Source: DATFFO01 sp035250025 (GTDB lineage: Bacteria; Actinomycetota; Acidimicrobiia; Spongiisociales; ZC4RG35). From it: a DNA stretch of 13,286 nt. The notes beneath the pieces were generated by a model. It did no database searches. It worked only from the letters and a program-made list of their open reading frames with translations, and was not told the origin of the DNA. Of this stretch, positions 1 through 7,190 are shown piece by piece (within the stretch, counting starts at the first letter, position 1; every line of letters begins with the position of its first letter). The translations under genes and the position numbers were made by a program. Location: positions 1-13,286 of the forward strand of contig DATFFO010000179.1 of the NCBI GenBank assembly GCA_035250025.1, written 5' to 3'.

Positions 1-1035
1 GAGGGGCGGGCCGTACTGCCCGGATTCGTCGACGCCCACACCCACCTGGCGTTCGCCGGCGACCGTGCCGGCGAGTTCGCCCGCCGGATGGCCGGGGAGT
101 CGTACCAGGCCATCTCCGCCGAGGGGGGCGGGATCCTGTCCACGGTGGCGGCGACCCGCGCCGCGCCGTACGACCACCTTGTCGCCCTCACCCGGGCCAG
201 GTTGAGACGGATGCTGTCCACCGGCACCACCACGATCGAGGTGAAGTCCGGGTACGGCCTCGACACGCCAACCGAGTTGGCGCTGTTGAAGGCGATCCGG
301 GCTGCCGCCGCCGACCTTCCGATCACCGTCCGCCCGACCTTCCTCGGTGCCCATGCGGTCCCGTCGGAGCACCGCTCCGACCCGGCGGGATACGTCGAGT
401 TGGTGGTCGGCGAGATGCTCGGGGCCTGCTCTCCGTACGCCGACTACTGCGACGTGTTCGTGGAAGAAGGCGCCTTCGACGTCGAACAGGCGCGCCGGAT
501 CTTCGCCGCCGCCAAGGCCCACGGACTCGGGGCGCGGGTCCACGCCGACCAGTTGAGCCATGCCGGCGGGGCTGCCCTGGCGGCCGAGATCGGCGCCGTC
601 TCCGCCGATCATCTCGACCATGCCACGCTCGACGATGCCGCTCTCCTGGCGGAGGCGGGCACGTGCGCCGTGCTCGTGCCGGGGGCGTCGTTCCAGCTGC
701 GCTCTCCCCAGGCCCCCGGCCCCATGCTCTGGGAATCAGGGGTGACGGTCGCCCTGGCCACCGACTGCAACCCGGGCACGTCCTACATCGAGTCGATGCC
801 GTTCACCATCGCCCTGGGCGTGACTCAGATGGGCCTCACGACCGAGCAGGCCGTCTGGGCGGCGACCCGGGGCGGGGCCCTGTCGCTGGGAATGGGCGAT
901 CGCGGACGACTGACGCCGGGGGCGAGGGCCGATTTCGTGGTCCTCGACGCCCCCAGTCATGCTCACCTCGCCTATCGCCCGGCCTCCCCTCTGGTGGCAG
1001 AGGTGGTGTGCGGCGGCCAAGTCATTACGGCCTGA
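1..1035 (+). CDS. hutI: Imidazolonepropionase (HutI), 5' end missing
   Basis: Cytoplasmic amidohydrolase of histidine degradation; it hydrolyses 4-imidazolone-5-propanoate to N-formimidoyl-L-glutamate. The frame is open from base 1, and 344 residues are present before the TGA. Bacillus HutI has about 420 residues, so some 70 N-terminal residues lie outside the window. Visible family landmarks, numbered from the first residue in the window: the metal-binding PGFVDAHTH at 7-15, the GGGILST loop (about 42-48), EVKSGYGL (about 80-87), FLGAHA (about 114-119), VHADQ with a probable metal His at about 181, SADH with a His at about 204, and LATDCNPG with the metal Asp at about 255. The end has the usual G-x-L-x-P-G-x-x-ADFVVLDAP amidohydrolase tail. 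An ATG at 88 is internal, because homology runs unbroken upstream of it. Other hut genes would be expected just to the left. Identification is secure. Confidence 0.96.
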   Translation, partial: EGRAVLPGFVDAHTHLAFAGDRAGEFARRMAGESYQAISAEGGGILSTVAATRAAPYDHLVALTRARLRRMLSTGTTTIEVKSGYGLDTPTELALLKAIRAAAADLPITVRPTFLGAHAVPSEHRSDPAGYVELVVGEMLGACSPYADYCDVFVEEGAFDVEQARRIFAAAKAHGLGARVHADQLSHAGGAALAAEIGAVSADHLDHATLDDAALLAEAGTCAVLVPGASFQLRSPQAPGPMLWESGVTVALATDCNPGTSYIESMPFTIALGVTQMGLTTEQAVWAATRGGALSLGMGDRGRLTPGARADFVVLDAPSHAHLAYRPASPLVAEVVCGGQVITA

Positions 1036-1097
1036 CCGTTCTTCGACGTGGGTGCCGGTAGCCGATGGACCGCTGGGCGACTTCTTTGGACGAGGGC

Positions 1098-1117
1098 GAA
1101 CGGCCCGACCGTTCTTT
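1098..1117 (+). terminator. Possible terminator after hutI
   Basis: A perfect 6-bp stem (GAACGG at 1098-1103, CCGTTC at 1109-1114) with a 5-nt loop is followed directly by TTT. It lies 63 bp past the hutI stop codon. The stem and T-run are short, so this is a weak candidate. Confidence 0.4.
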
Positions 1118-1152
1118 CGACGGTGGATGTCGCTAGCCGATGCCTGCGGTCC

Positions 1153-1178
1153 AAAGAACGTGGGGGCCGTCCCCCACG
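1153..1178 (-). terminator. Likely intrinsic terminator after the helicase gene
   Basis: On the minus strand a perfect 8-bp stem, CGTGGGGG paired with CCCCCACG (1159-1178), has a 4-nt loop and is followed by TTCTTT (1158-1153). It is about 50 bp past the helicase stop codon. Read on the plus strand the hairpin is followed by GTCC with no T-run, so it suits minus-strand transcription. Confidence 0.6.
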
Positions 1179-1229
1179 GTCCAAAGAACGGCGCTGGGGC
1201 CGTGGCGAATCCGCCCCGAACAGGGATAG

Positions 1230-2528
1230 TCAGCGCGAGCGCTGAGAGTTGCTCCGGTTGCGGTTCCGATTCCGGTTCCGGTTTCCACTTCCGTTCCGGT
1301 TCCGATCTCCGCTGCGGTTTCCGTTGCCGCTGCCGTTTCGACTACCTGAGGGAGTCGGCGCCGGACGGAACTCCTGGCTGGCGACGGTGCCCAGCCTGCT
1401 CCCCGAGCTCCCCGTGAGCCAGTCGGCCGCGGGGTCGTGGGTCACGTGGTCGAGACCGACCGACCGCTGGAGATTGTGGACGGCGCGGTTCTGCTCCGCC
1501 GACATGAACGAGACCACGACGCCACCGGCCCCGGCCCGGGCGGTGCGCCCGGAGCGATGCAGGTAGTCCTTGGGATCGTCGGGAAGGTCGAAGTGGATCA
1601 CGCTGGCCACCCCCTCTACGTGGATGCCGCGGGCGGCCACGTCGGTTGCGACCAGGGCCGCCACCCGTCCTGTCGAGAAGGCCTTGAGCGCACGGGTGCG
1701 CTGGCTCTGGGAGCGACCGCCGTGGATCGACTCGGCGGCGACGCCCGCCTGGCCCAATTGGCGGGCGACCCTCTCGGCTCCCCGTCGTGTCCTGGTGAAG
1801 ACGATCGACGGAGTCGAGGACGTGATGATGTCGGCCGTCATCCGCACCCGGTCCTGGGGGTTGACCCTCCAGAAATAGTGAGCGGCGTCACCGTGGTCTT
1901 CGTCGCCCTCGACCGAGTGGCGCACAGGATCCATCTGGTAGCGGCGCGTGAGGTCGGCAACGGCGCCGTCCAGCGTGGCCGAGAACAGCAACGTCTGGCG
2001 GTCCGACGAAGTCTGGTCCACCAGCTTGCGCACCTGGGGCATGAAACCCATGTCGGCCATGCGGTCGGCCTCGTCGATCACGACGATGTCGACATCCGCC
2101 AGTGACACCGAACCCTGGTCGATCAGGTCGGTGAGACGGCCCGGGGTGGCGACGAGGACGTCGACCCCCCGCCGGAGCTGGCGGCGCTGCAACTCGTAAC
2201 CGACGCCGCCGTAGACGGCGAAAACCCAGCGCGAGGCAGTCTTGGCCAGGGGCGTGAGCTCACGGGCGATCTGGTCCGCCAGTTCCCGGGTCGGAGCCAG
2301 GACCAGCGCCCGGGGGCGCCCGGACTCGGCCCGCTCGACGCGTGCGAGGACCGGCAATCCGAAGGCGAGTGTCTTGCCCGAGCCGGTTGGGGCGCGGCCG
2401 AGGATGTCGCGGCCGGCGAGGGCGTCGGGGATCGACGCCTCCTGGATCGGAAATGGGGATTTGATCCCCAGGGATTCGAGGCGTGTCACCATCGAGGCGG
2501 GCACGCCGAGGTCGGCGAAGGTAGTCAT
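1230..2528 (-). CDS. DEAD-box ATP-dependent RNA helicase with Asn/Arg-rich tail
   Basis: Cytoplasmic RNA-unwinding ATPase of superfamily 2, 432 residues from this start. Motifs in order: a Q-motif region with PFPIQ near 25-29, Walker A APTGSGKT at 46-53, PTREL at 79-83, TPGR at 128-131, DEAD at 152-155, SAT at 183-185, TDVAARG at 295-301 and HRSGRTAR at 324-331. Both RecA-like domains are therefore intact. From about residue 394 the protein is almost only Asn, Arg, Ser and Gly with alternating Arg-Asn pairs, probably a disordered RNA-binding tail. I chose the ATG at 2528 because AGGAGA lies 5 nt upstream; a TTG 21 nt further upstream overlaps that site. RhlE/CshA-type roles in ribosome assembly or mRNA decay are typical of the family, but the sequence does not show which applies. 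It is the last gene of the minus-strand run. Confidence 0.95.
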   Translation of the reverse strand: MTTFADLGVPASMVTRLESLGIKSPFPIQEASIPDALAGRDILGRAPTGSGKTLAFGLPVLARVERAESGRPRALVLAPTRELADQIARELTPLAKTASRWVFAVYGGVGYELQRRQLRRGVDVLVATPGRLTDLIDQGSVSLADVDIVVIDEADRMADMGFMPQVRKLVDQTSSDRQTLLFSATLDGAVADLTRRYQMDPVRHSVEGDEDHGDAAHYFWRVNPQDRVRMTADIITSSTPSIVFTRTRRGAERVARQLGQAGVAAESIHGGRSQSQRTRALKAFSTGRVAALVATDVAARGIHVEGVASVIHFDLPDDPKDYLHRSGRTARAGAGGVVVSFMSAEQNRAVHNLQRSVGLDHVTHDPAADWLTGSSGSRLGTVASQEFRPAPTPSGSRNGSGNGNRSGDRNRNGSGNRNRNRNRNRSNSQRSR

Positions 2529-2533
2529 TGATA

Positions 2534-2539
2534 TCTCCT
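2534..2539 (-). promoter_or_regulatory. Ribosome-binding site of the helicase gene
   Basis: AGGAGA on the minus strand sits 5 nt before the ATG at 2528. It decides the start in favour of 2528 over the upstream TTG at 2549. Confidence 0.8.
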
Positions 2540-2569
2540 GCCCCGCCAAGACGAGGGGGCGTTCGCGGT

Positions 2570-2588
2570 ACGGGTGGTGTCGACCCGT
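2570..2588 (-). other. Hairpin in the spacer upstream of the helicase gene
   Basis: A perfect 6-bp inverted repeat (ACGGGT at 2570-2575, ACCCGT at 2583-2588) with a 7-nt loop lies in the 155-bp spacer between the lipoprotein stop and the helicase start. No T-run follows, so it is not an obvious terminator. It could be structure in the helicase 5' untranslated region. A TAGACT box on the minus strand (2664-2669) is a possible -10 element for such a leader, without a recognisable -35. The rest of the spacer shows nothing I can name. Confidence 0.35.
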
Positions 2589-2683
2589 CGCACTCCGTAC
2601 ACACGCGGGGATCGAGATCCGGGCGGCCGCGCCAAAGACACGGCTCGCCGGATGGATGAGATCAGTCTAACAGGTCGGCCAGC

Positions 2684-3706
2684 TCAGGGAGCGGGTGTTC
2701 CGAACGCCCCTTCCATGTCGGCGAAGTCGGTCACCTGGTCGGCGGGCGGCGCCTCGATAGTGACCGGCTGGCCGAAGTCGAAGAAGTCGAAAGTCATCGT
2801 CATCGACTGGAAGTCTTCGGTACCTTCGCCTGCGGACTCGGCCACGTCTTCGGCGGTGACCTCCATCGCCATCCGCTGGACCAGGCCGTCATCGTCGATC
2901 CACAGGTCCATCGGGAAGGAGGTCTCCGGCAGCGGGCCCTGCTCCTCCAACTCGGCCAACTGCTCGGGGCTGAGCTGGTCCTGCCAGTTCTCGTCGATGA
3001 CGACCCGGTACTTGGTGGTTGAGATACCGCGCACGTCCTCGGGCCCGACTTCGTCCACCGTTCCGTTGGCCTCGGACAACGAGTCGAGGAAGCTGGTCGG
3101 ATCGGACGGGTTGGCGCCGCCGCTCATGCCGCCGGTGAGGTCGCCGCCCTCCTCGGCCGGCATCGAGACCCATTCGGTCTCTGCGCCCATGAAGCCCGTG
3201 AGGAAGGGGAACTTGAGGTACACGGTCTCGCCGATCTGGCGCACCTCCATCTCGCCGAGCAGGTCCGCCATCTCGGCGGGGACTTCCCCGGCACCGCCCA
3301 TGGCCTCCGCCATCGCCCCGAAGTCCATGACCATGGCGGTGTCGCCGGTGGCGGGATCGGTCCGGACCGAGAACGGCATGTCGACATCGATCAGCGACCC
3401 GTCGCCGGCGTCGACGCCCGTCATGCTGATGGTGCCCTCGATCCGCGAGGGAGCCGACTCGGCGCTCTGGGCCATGGCGGCCTGGATGAGGCCGAGGTCC
3501 CCGGTGGCCTCAGGGGCGGCCGTGGTCGTGGTCTCGCCGGCCGTCGTGGTGGTGGTCGTCTCGGCACCGGCGGTGGTCGTCGTGACCTCCGGCGCGGCCG
3601 TCGTGGAGGGAACCGTCGACGTTGTAGTTTCGCCCGTACCACTCCCGCATGCCGCCACCAGCAGAAGGCAGGCGGCACCGGCGAGGAGCTTTGAGAATCT
3701 GGTCAT
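2684..3706 (-). CDS. Thr-rich-linker lipoprotein, LppX/LprG (LolA-like) type
   Basis: Predicted exported lipoprotein of 340 residues. The N-terminus has Lys/Arg then a hydrophobic stretch ending in a lipobox, V-A-A-C, with the lipidated Cys at 20. A linker of about 45 residues, dominated by Thr runs with Ala, Pro and Glu, follows (about 25-68) and would hold the domain away from the membrane. Residues 70-325 look like the LolA/LppX-LprAFG beta fold. The best cues are the TKYRVVID strand near 231-238, WIDDDGLVQRM near 269-279, and the closing FGQPVTIEAPP near 311-321. Family members carry lipids or glycolipids to the outer envelope, but ligand and function here are inferred. The middle is unusually Met- and acid-rich. 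I chose the ATG at 3706, with GGAAGG 5 nt upstream, rather than a longer frame starting at 3748 that would put 14 extra residues before the signal peptide. Confidence 0.8.
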   Translation of the reverse strand: MTRFSKLLAGAACLLLVAACGSGTGETTTSTVPSTTAAPEVTTTTAGAETTTTTTAGETTTTAAPEATGDLGLIQAAMAQSAESAPSRIEGTISMTGVDAGDGSLIDVDMPFSVRTDPATGDTAMVMDFGAMAEAMGGAGEVPAEMADLLGEMEVRQIGETVYLKFPFLTGFMGAETEWVSMPAEEGGDLTGGMSGGANPSDPTSFLDSLSEANGTVDEVGPEDVRGISTTKYRVVIDENWQDQLSPEQLAELEEQGPLPETSFPMDLWIDDDGLVQRMAMEVTAEDVAESAGEGTEDFQSMTMTFDFFDFGQPVTIEAPPADQVTDFADMEGAFGTPAP

Positions 3707-3711
3707 GTCAC

Positions 3712-3717
3712 CCTTCC
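3712..3717 (-). promoter_or_regulatory. Ribosome-binding site of the lipoprotein gene
   Basis: GGAAGG on the minus strand, 5 nt before the ATG at 3706. It supports that start and gives a normal lipoprotein signal peptide. Confidence 0.75.
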
Positions 3718-3778
3718 AACGAAAACAGGCCCGGACGGGCACGCCCAATTATCGGCCCTACCCAGGTTTAGTTGAGCG

Positions 3779-5635
3779 CTACCAGGCCCCGCCGCCTCCC
3801 CCGCCCCCCCCACCGCCGCCACCACCGGAGAAGCCCCCACCGCCACCGGAGCTGGAGGGGGCGGCAAAGGCGCCACTCAACGAGGCCTGCAGCCCGGCGA
3901 AGGCATTCTCGCTCGACCCACCGCTGTAGCCGTGAGAGCCGTACCAGTAGATGCTCGATCGGTCGGCCAACTCGGCAGGAGCGTGGAGCCGGGCCGTGGA
4001 CAGGACCTCGCTGGCGACGCCGAAGGCGATGGCGTACACCAGATAGCGATCCCACAGCTCGAGCGAGATGGCCGGGGCCTCCTCGAGACGGGAGAAGTCG
4101 CCGAGATACCGGCGGAAGGCGTCCCAGCGGGCCGCCTCGAGCGACCCCTTCGGTGTTCGCTTCACCTTTACCCGCCGGAATCCCGTCATGGCCAGGAAGA
4201 GCAGGCCATTGACGATCAGGGCGATCGTGACCACGAACAGCGCCAGCCCTCCGAGGAGGATCGAGCTCGTGACCTTGGCGACGATGAACGCGCCCAGGAT
4301 GCCGACGCCGATGAAGCCGGCGGCCACCCATCCGACGACCCGGCGGCCGGATCGATCCATCAGGCCCCTCCGCTCGAGGGCGGCGGGAACCGCACTACCG
4401 AAGGCCTGGTAGGAGGATGCGTTGGCCGAGGCGTCGTCCCGGACCAGTTCACGGAACTTATGCAGGGGCTGGGGACCCTCGTCGAGCACCCGCTTCAGGA
4501 CCGAGTGGACATTGGCCTCGAATCCCTCCAGGTCGGGAGGGCTCGCCCCCAGCGCCAACTCCAGGTCGCTGATCTCCTCCTGGCGAAGCCCCAGAAAGGT
4601 TGATCGGGTGGCGGTTATGGGTCGGGCGGTGAGGATTCCCCGGCGGATGAAGTCGAAGACCGTGGCCGTGAAGCCGCGTTCGTCGACCCGCCCCTGGGTC
4701 ACGAGGGCGGCGACCGCGGCCGGCGCCAGGTCGCTGGGAGGCTCCTGCTCGTACTCGCGGTCATAGTCGACCCGGGGTTCGCGGCCATAGAGGAAGTAGA
4801 CGACAAGGGCGGCGAGCAAGGCGGGAACCACAGCCAGCACCGCCCCCCACGAGATGATGCTGCGGATCCGGGCAATCTGGTCGGCGCCGGCCTGGGCGAT
4901 CGCCACCTCGTCCTCCTGGATGAATTCGAGCCCGTTGCCGGCAATGGCGGTGCCTCCGTCGCTCGATTCGAGGAGACGGCGGGGGAAGGCCACCCGGAAC
5001 TCGACATACTGCCCGGAGGGAATCCCGAACGCCTCCAGGCTCGGCTCGACACCGCTGGCGCCGAGGCTCGTGACCCCCTCGACGGTGTCGGGATGTCCCC
5101 ACACGAAGACCTCGCCCTCGGCGGCCCCGGCGGGGATCGCCATCGAGGCCGTCAGGCGATCCAACCCGACCCGCCACTCCGGCCCCCAAATCTGCAGGTA
5201 GACGTCGACGTAGTCGTCGTAGACCTTGGCCAGCCCAAGCAGGGTATAGCGAAGCTCGAAGGTCCGCTCCTCATCGGTGGCGGCGTAGTGCCAGACGATC
5301 CGGGTCCGCCCTCCCAGATCCCTCACTCCGAACGTGCCGGCGGGCGAGTCGCAGCCCAGGTCGGTGCAGCCCCCCTGGCGGTAGACGCCTCCTCGCTCTG
5401 AGACTGACACGTCGACGATCGACTCGCCGGACCGGAGGGGGATCTCCCGGTAGCCCCCGCTGAAGCTGCCGTCGAAAGCGTAGGTGATCCTCTCGATGAC
5501 GGTCACCGAACCGTCGGTCTCGACCCGCGCCTCGATCGTGGCTTCGGGGAGGCCGAACGAGTCGGCCTGGGCCGGCGGAGCGGCGGCCGAGAACAGGAAA
5601 ATGCCGGCAACGACGACGCCGACGAGGGCGGCCAC
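3779..5635 (-). CDS. DUF2207 family membrane protein with poly-Gly C-terminus
   Basis: Predicted membrane protein, 618 residues from the GTG at 5635. After a signal sequence ending near A-Q-A (about 22-24), residues 25-250 form the extracytoplasmic DUF2207 domain (GYREIPL near 61-67; Cys90 and Cys95 could form a disulfide). A membrane segment lies at about 262-283. A cytoplasmic-looking region contains ALVTQGRVDERGFTATVFD near 310-328. Two more membrane segments lie at about 434-453 and 458-484, then the family signature W-x-x-FRRYLGDFSRLEEAP (about 504-521) and LWDRYLVYAIAFGVA (about 527-541). It ends in a near-continuous Gly run and a final Trp, as is common in DUF2207 proteins. The biochemical function is unknown. 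It lies directly after lemA, a frequent pairing. The GTG start leaves the signal peptide without positive charge; a CTG at 5665, overlapping the lemA stop, would add K-T-S-R-R and may be the true start. Confidence 0.88.
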   Translation of the reverse strand: MAALVGVVVAGIFLFSAAAPPAQADSFGLPEATIEARVETDGSVTVIERITYAFDGSFSGGYREIPLRSGESIVDVSVSERGGVYRQGGCTDLGCDSPAGTFGVRDLGGRTRIVWHYAATDEERTFELRYTLLGLAKVYDDYVDVYLQIWGPEWRVGLDRLTASMAIPAGAAEGEVFVWGHPDTVEGVTSLGASGVEPSLEAFGIPSGQYVEFRVAFPRRLLESSDGGTAIAGNGLEFIQEDEVAIAQAGADQIARIRSIISWGAVLAVVPALLAALVVYFLYGREPRVDYDREYEQEPPSDLAPAAVAALVTQGRVDERGFTATVFDFIRRGILTARPITATRSTFLGLRQEEISDLELALGASPPDLEGFEANVHSVLKRVLDEGPQPLHKFRELVRDDASANASSYQAFGSAVPAALERRGLMDRSGRRVVGWVAAGFIGVGILGAFIVAKVTSSILLGGLALFVVTIALIVNGLLFLAMTGFRRVKVKRTPKGSLEAARWDAFRRYLGDFSRLEEAPAISLELWDRYLVYAIAFGVASEVLSTARLHAPAELADRSSIYWYGSHGYSGGSSENAFAGLQASLSGAFAAPSSSGGGGGFSGGGGGGGGGGGGGAW

Positions 5636-5661
5636 GGCAACAGCCGGCCGGCGAGACGTTT

Positions 5662-6210
5662 TCAGAACTGAACCGCCGGCGGCTCGTCCGCCCGCTCGTC
5701 CGCCTCGAAATAGGGCCGGACCTTGAACCCGCCCAGGCCCGCCACGAGATTGGTGGGCACGGTCTGGACGGCGTTGTTGTAGCTGAGGACGGAGTCGTTG
5801 TAGATCTGACGCGACACCGAGATCCGGTTCTCCGTGTCGGAGAGTTGGGTCTGCAGGTCGGCGAAGTTGGGGGCGGCTCGCAGCTCCGGATAGGCCTCGG
5901 CGAGGGCGAAGAGCTGGCGCAGCGCCCCGGTGAGGGCGTTCTCGGCCTGGGCCTGCTCGGCGGGCCCGGAGGCGGCCTGGGCCGCGGCTCTGGCCTCGGT
6001 CACCGCCTCGAGCGTGGCTTGCTCGTGGGAGGCGTAGCCCTGGACCGTCTCCACAAGGTTGGGAATCAGGTCATATCGCCGCTTGAGCTGGACATCGACC
6101 TGGCCCCAGGCGTTGTCGACCCGGTTGCGGGCCTGAACCAGCCGGTTGTAGATGAGGACACCCAAGCCAAGGAGAACGACGAGCGCGACGACGATCCATA
6201 TCCAGGTCAT
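5662..6210 (-). CDS. lemA: LemA family membrane-anchored protein
   Basis: 182-residue protein with one N-terminal membrane helix (about 3-21) followed by the helical LemA domain. Signature stretches are RVDNAWGQVDVQLKRRYDLI (30-49) with PNLVETVQGYA (50-60), then RQIYNDSVLSYNNAVQ (134-149), and the typical end near P-x-N-x-x-A-G (152-158). Length matches the family. LemA proteins are envelope-associated with no assigned enzymatic activity, and they often sit next to a DUF2207 gene, as here: the next gene begins at or just after the TGA. The ATG has no Shine-Dalgarno sequence (it is preceded by CTCTCCTCCC), but a TANNNT box lies 8 nt upstream, so it may be read from a nearly leaderless mRNA started in the 35-bp gap after sucD. 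Confidence 0.95.
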   Translation of the reverse strand: MTWIWIVVALVVLLGLGVLIYNRLVQARNRVDNAWGQVDVQLKRRYDLIPNLVETVQGYASHEQATLEAVTEARAAAQAASGPAEQAQAENALTGALRQLFALAEAYPELRAAPNFADLQTQLSDTENRISVSRQIYNDSVLSYNNAVQTVPTNLVAGLGGFKVRPYFEADERADEPPAVQF

Positions 6211-6218
6211 GGGAGGAG

Positions 6219-6224
6219 AGAGTA
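6219..6224 (-). promoter_or_regulatory. -10-like TACTCT box before lemA
   Basis: TACTCT (TANNNT form) ends 8 nt before the lemA ATG, which lacks a Shine-Dalgarno sequence. The spacing would place the transcription start within about 2 nt of the ATG. No TTGACA-like -35 is seen. The sucC and HhH-GPD genes have the same spacing. Confidence 0.5.
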
Positions 6225-6245
6225 GTTCTCGAAGGCTGAGAGCAC

Positions 6246-7169
6246 TCAGCCCAGGGCGGTCATCATCGCGGTTCCCATGTCGGTGGGCGTCGGCGCCACC
6301 ACGATCCCGGCCGCATCCATGGCGGCGATCTTCGCCTCGGCTGTCCCCTTCCCGCCCGAAACGATGGCGCCGGCGTGACCCATGCGCTTGCCGGGAGGGG
6401 CAGTGGTCCCGGCGATGAAGCCGGCCACGGGTTTGCTCATGTGCTTGGCGACGAACTCGGCGGCGTCCTCTTCGGCGGTGCCGCCGATCTCACCGATCAT
6501 GATGACGCCTTCGGTGGCGGGGTCGTCTTCGAATAGACGCAGGACGTCGACGAAGTTGGTTCCGTTGACGGGGTCGCCACCGATGCCGACGGCGGTGGTC
6601 TGGCCCAGCCCCAGTTGGGTTAGCTGGTGCACGGCCTCGTAGGTGAGGGTGCCGGAGCGGGACACCACGCCGATCTTCCCCGGCCGGTGGATGTAGCCAG
6701 GCATGATCCCGATCTTGCACTGCGCCGGGGTGGTGAGGCCGGGGCAGTTGGGTCCGATGAGCCGGGTCGGCTTGTCGGCCAGGTAGCGCTTCGCCACGAC
6801 CATGTCGGCGACCGGGATTCCCTCGGTGATGGCCACGACCAGGGCTATGCCGGCGTCACCCGCTTCCATGATGGCGTCGGCGGCGAAGGGAGGCGGCACG
6901 TAGATGACGCTGGCCGTGGCGCCGGTGGCCTCAATGGCTTCCTCGACCGAGGCGAAGATCGGCAGCTCGACCCGGTAGGTGTCGGGGCGGCCGGGCACCC
7001 CGGAGTGGTCGGTCTCACCCTCGAACACCTCGGTGCCCCCCACCCGGGAAGGGTGGACGGCCCCGACCATCTGGGTCCCGTAGGCGATCGCCTTGTCGGT
7101 GTGGAAACGCCCGGTGGACCCCATCCCCTGGATGATCACCCGGGTGGATTGGTCGACGAGGATGCTCAT
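6246..7169 (-). CDS. sucD: Succinyl-CoA synthetase (succinate-CoA ligase) alpha subunit
   Basis: Alpha subunit of the TCA-cycle enzyme that interconverts succinyl-CoA and succinate with nucleotide phosphorylation; 307 residues from this start. Landmarks: the N-terminal CoA-binding fold (VIIQGMGSTGRFHT, 11-24), AIAYGTQMVGAV (27-38), ITEGIP (114-119), IGPNCPGL (138-145), VSRSGTLTYEAV (169-180), GIGGDPVNGTNF (195-206), MIGEIGG (224-230) and KRMGHAGAIV (261-270), whose His265 matches the phosphorylated active-site His. I chose the ATG at 7169 because GGAGG lies 7 nt upstream and MSILVDQ matches other SucD starts; a longer frame from 7250 would translate a tandem repeat. Compared with my memory of E. 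coli SucD there are about 18 extra residues near 47-64. It follows sucC after 61 bp and would be co-transcribed with it. Confidence 0.97.
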   Translation of the reverse strand: MSILVDQSTRVIIQGMGSTGRFHTDKAIAYGTQMVGAVHPSRVGGTEVFEGETDHSGVPGRPDTYRVELPIFASVEEAIEATGATASVIYVPPPFAADAIMEAGDAGIALVVAITEGIPVADMVVAKRYLADKPTRLIGPNCPGLTTPAQCKIGIMPGYIHRPGKIGVVSRSGTLTYEAVHQLTQLGLGQTTAVGIGGDPVNGTNFVDVLRLFEDDPATEGVIMIGEIGGTAEEDAAEFVAKHMSKPVAGFIAGTTAPPGKRMGHAGAIVSGGKGTAEAKIAAMDAAGIVVAPTPTDMGTAMMTALG

Positions 7170-7171
7170 CG

Positions 7172-7188
7172 GCGAACCTCCGGTTCGC
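7172..7188 (-). promoter_or_regulatory. Hairpin over the sucD ribosome-binding site
   Basis: On the minus strand GCGAACC, loop GGA, then GGTTCGC form a perfect 7-bp stem ending 2 nt before the sucD ATG. The Shine-Dalgarno sequence GGAGG (7177-7181) is the loop plus the first two bases of the 3' arm. This could limit initiation unless ribosomes arriving from sucC open it. The structure is seen in the sequence; regulation is inferred. Confidence 0.6.
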
Positions 7189-7190
7189 AG

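Larger units (their letters stand above)
1037..1190. repeat. Cluster of short direct and inverted repeats in the hutI/helicase convergent gap
   Basis: The 194-bp gap at 1036-1229 holds no convincing gene. It carries five copies of a word close to CGTTCTTTGGAC: plus strand at 1037-1047, 1081-1091 and 1110-1121, and minus strand at 1149-1160 and 1179-1190. The two minus-strand copies belong to an exact 14-bp direct repeat (1147-1160 and 1177-1190) that flanks a perfect hairpin. A longer imperfect direct repeat is also present, 1037-1067 against 1110-1144; both copies begin with the word and end in TAGCCGATG. The repeats are seen directly. A role in bidirectional transcription termination is inferred from position and from the T-rich tails after hairpins. 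Confidence 0.75.

Noticed and set aside
3724..3745. Small GC inverted repeat (GCCCG/CGGGC) upstream of the lipoprotein start
   Set aside because: The stem is only 5 bp with a 2-nt loop and no T-run, so it is too weak to call a terminator or regulatory hairpin.
2574..3929. A 451-codon plus-strand open frame with a poly-Pro stretch
   Set aside because: It is antisense to the lipoprotein gene and to the Gly-rich end of the DUF2207 gene; the Pro run is the complement of the poly-Gly codons and the Val/Ser runs mirror the Thr-rich linker.
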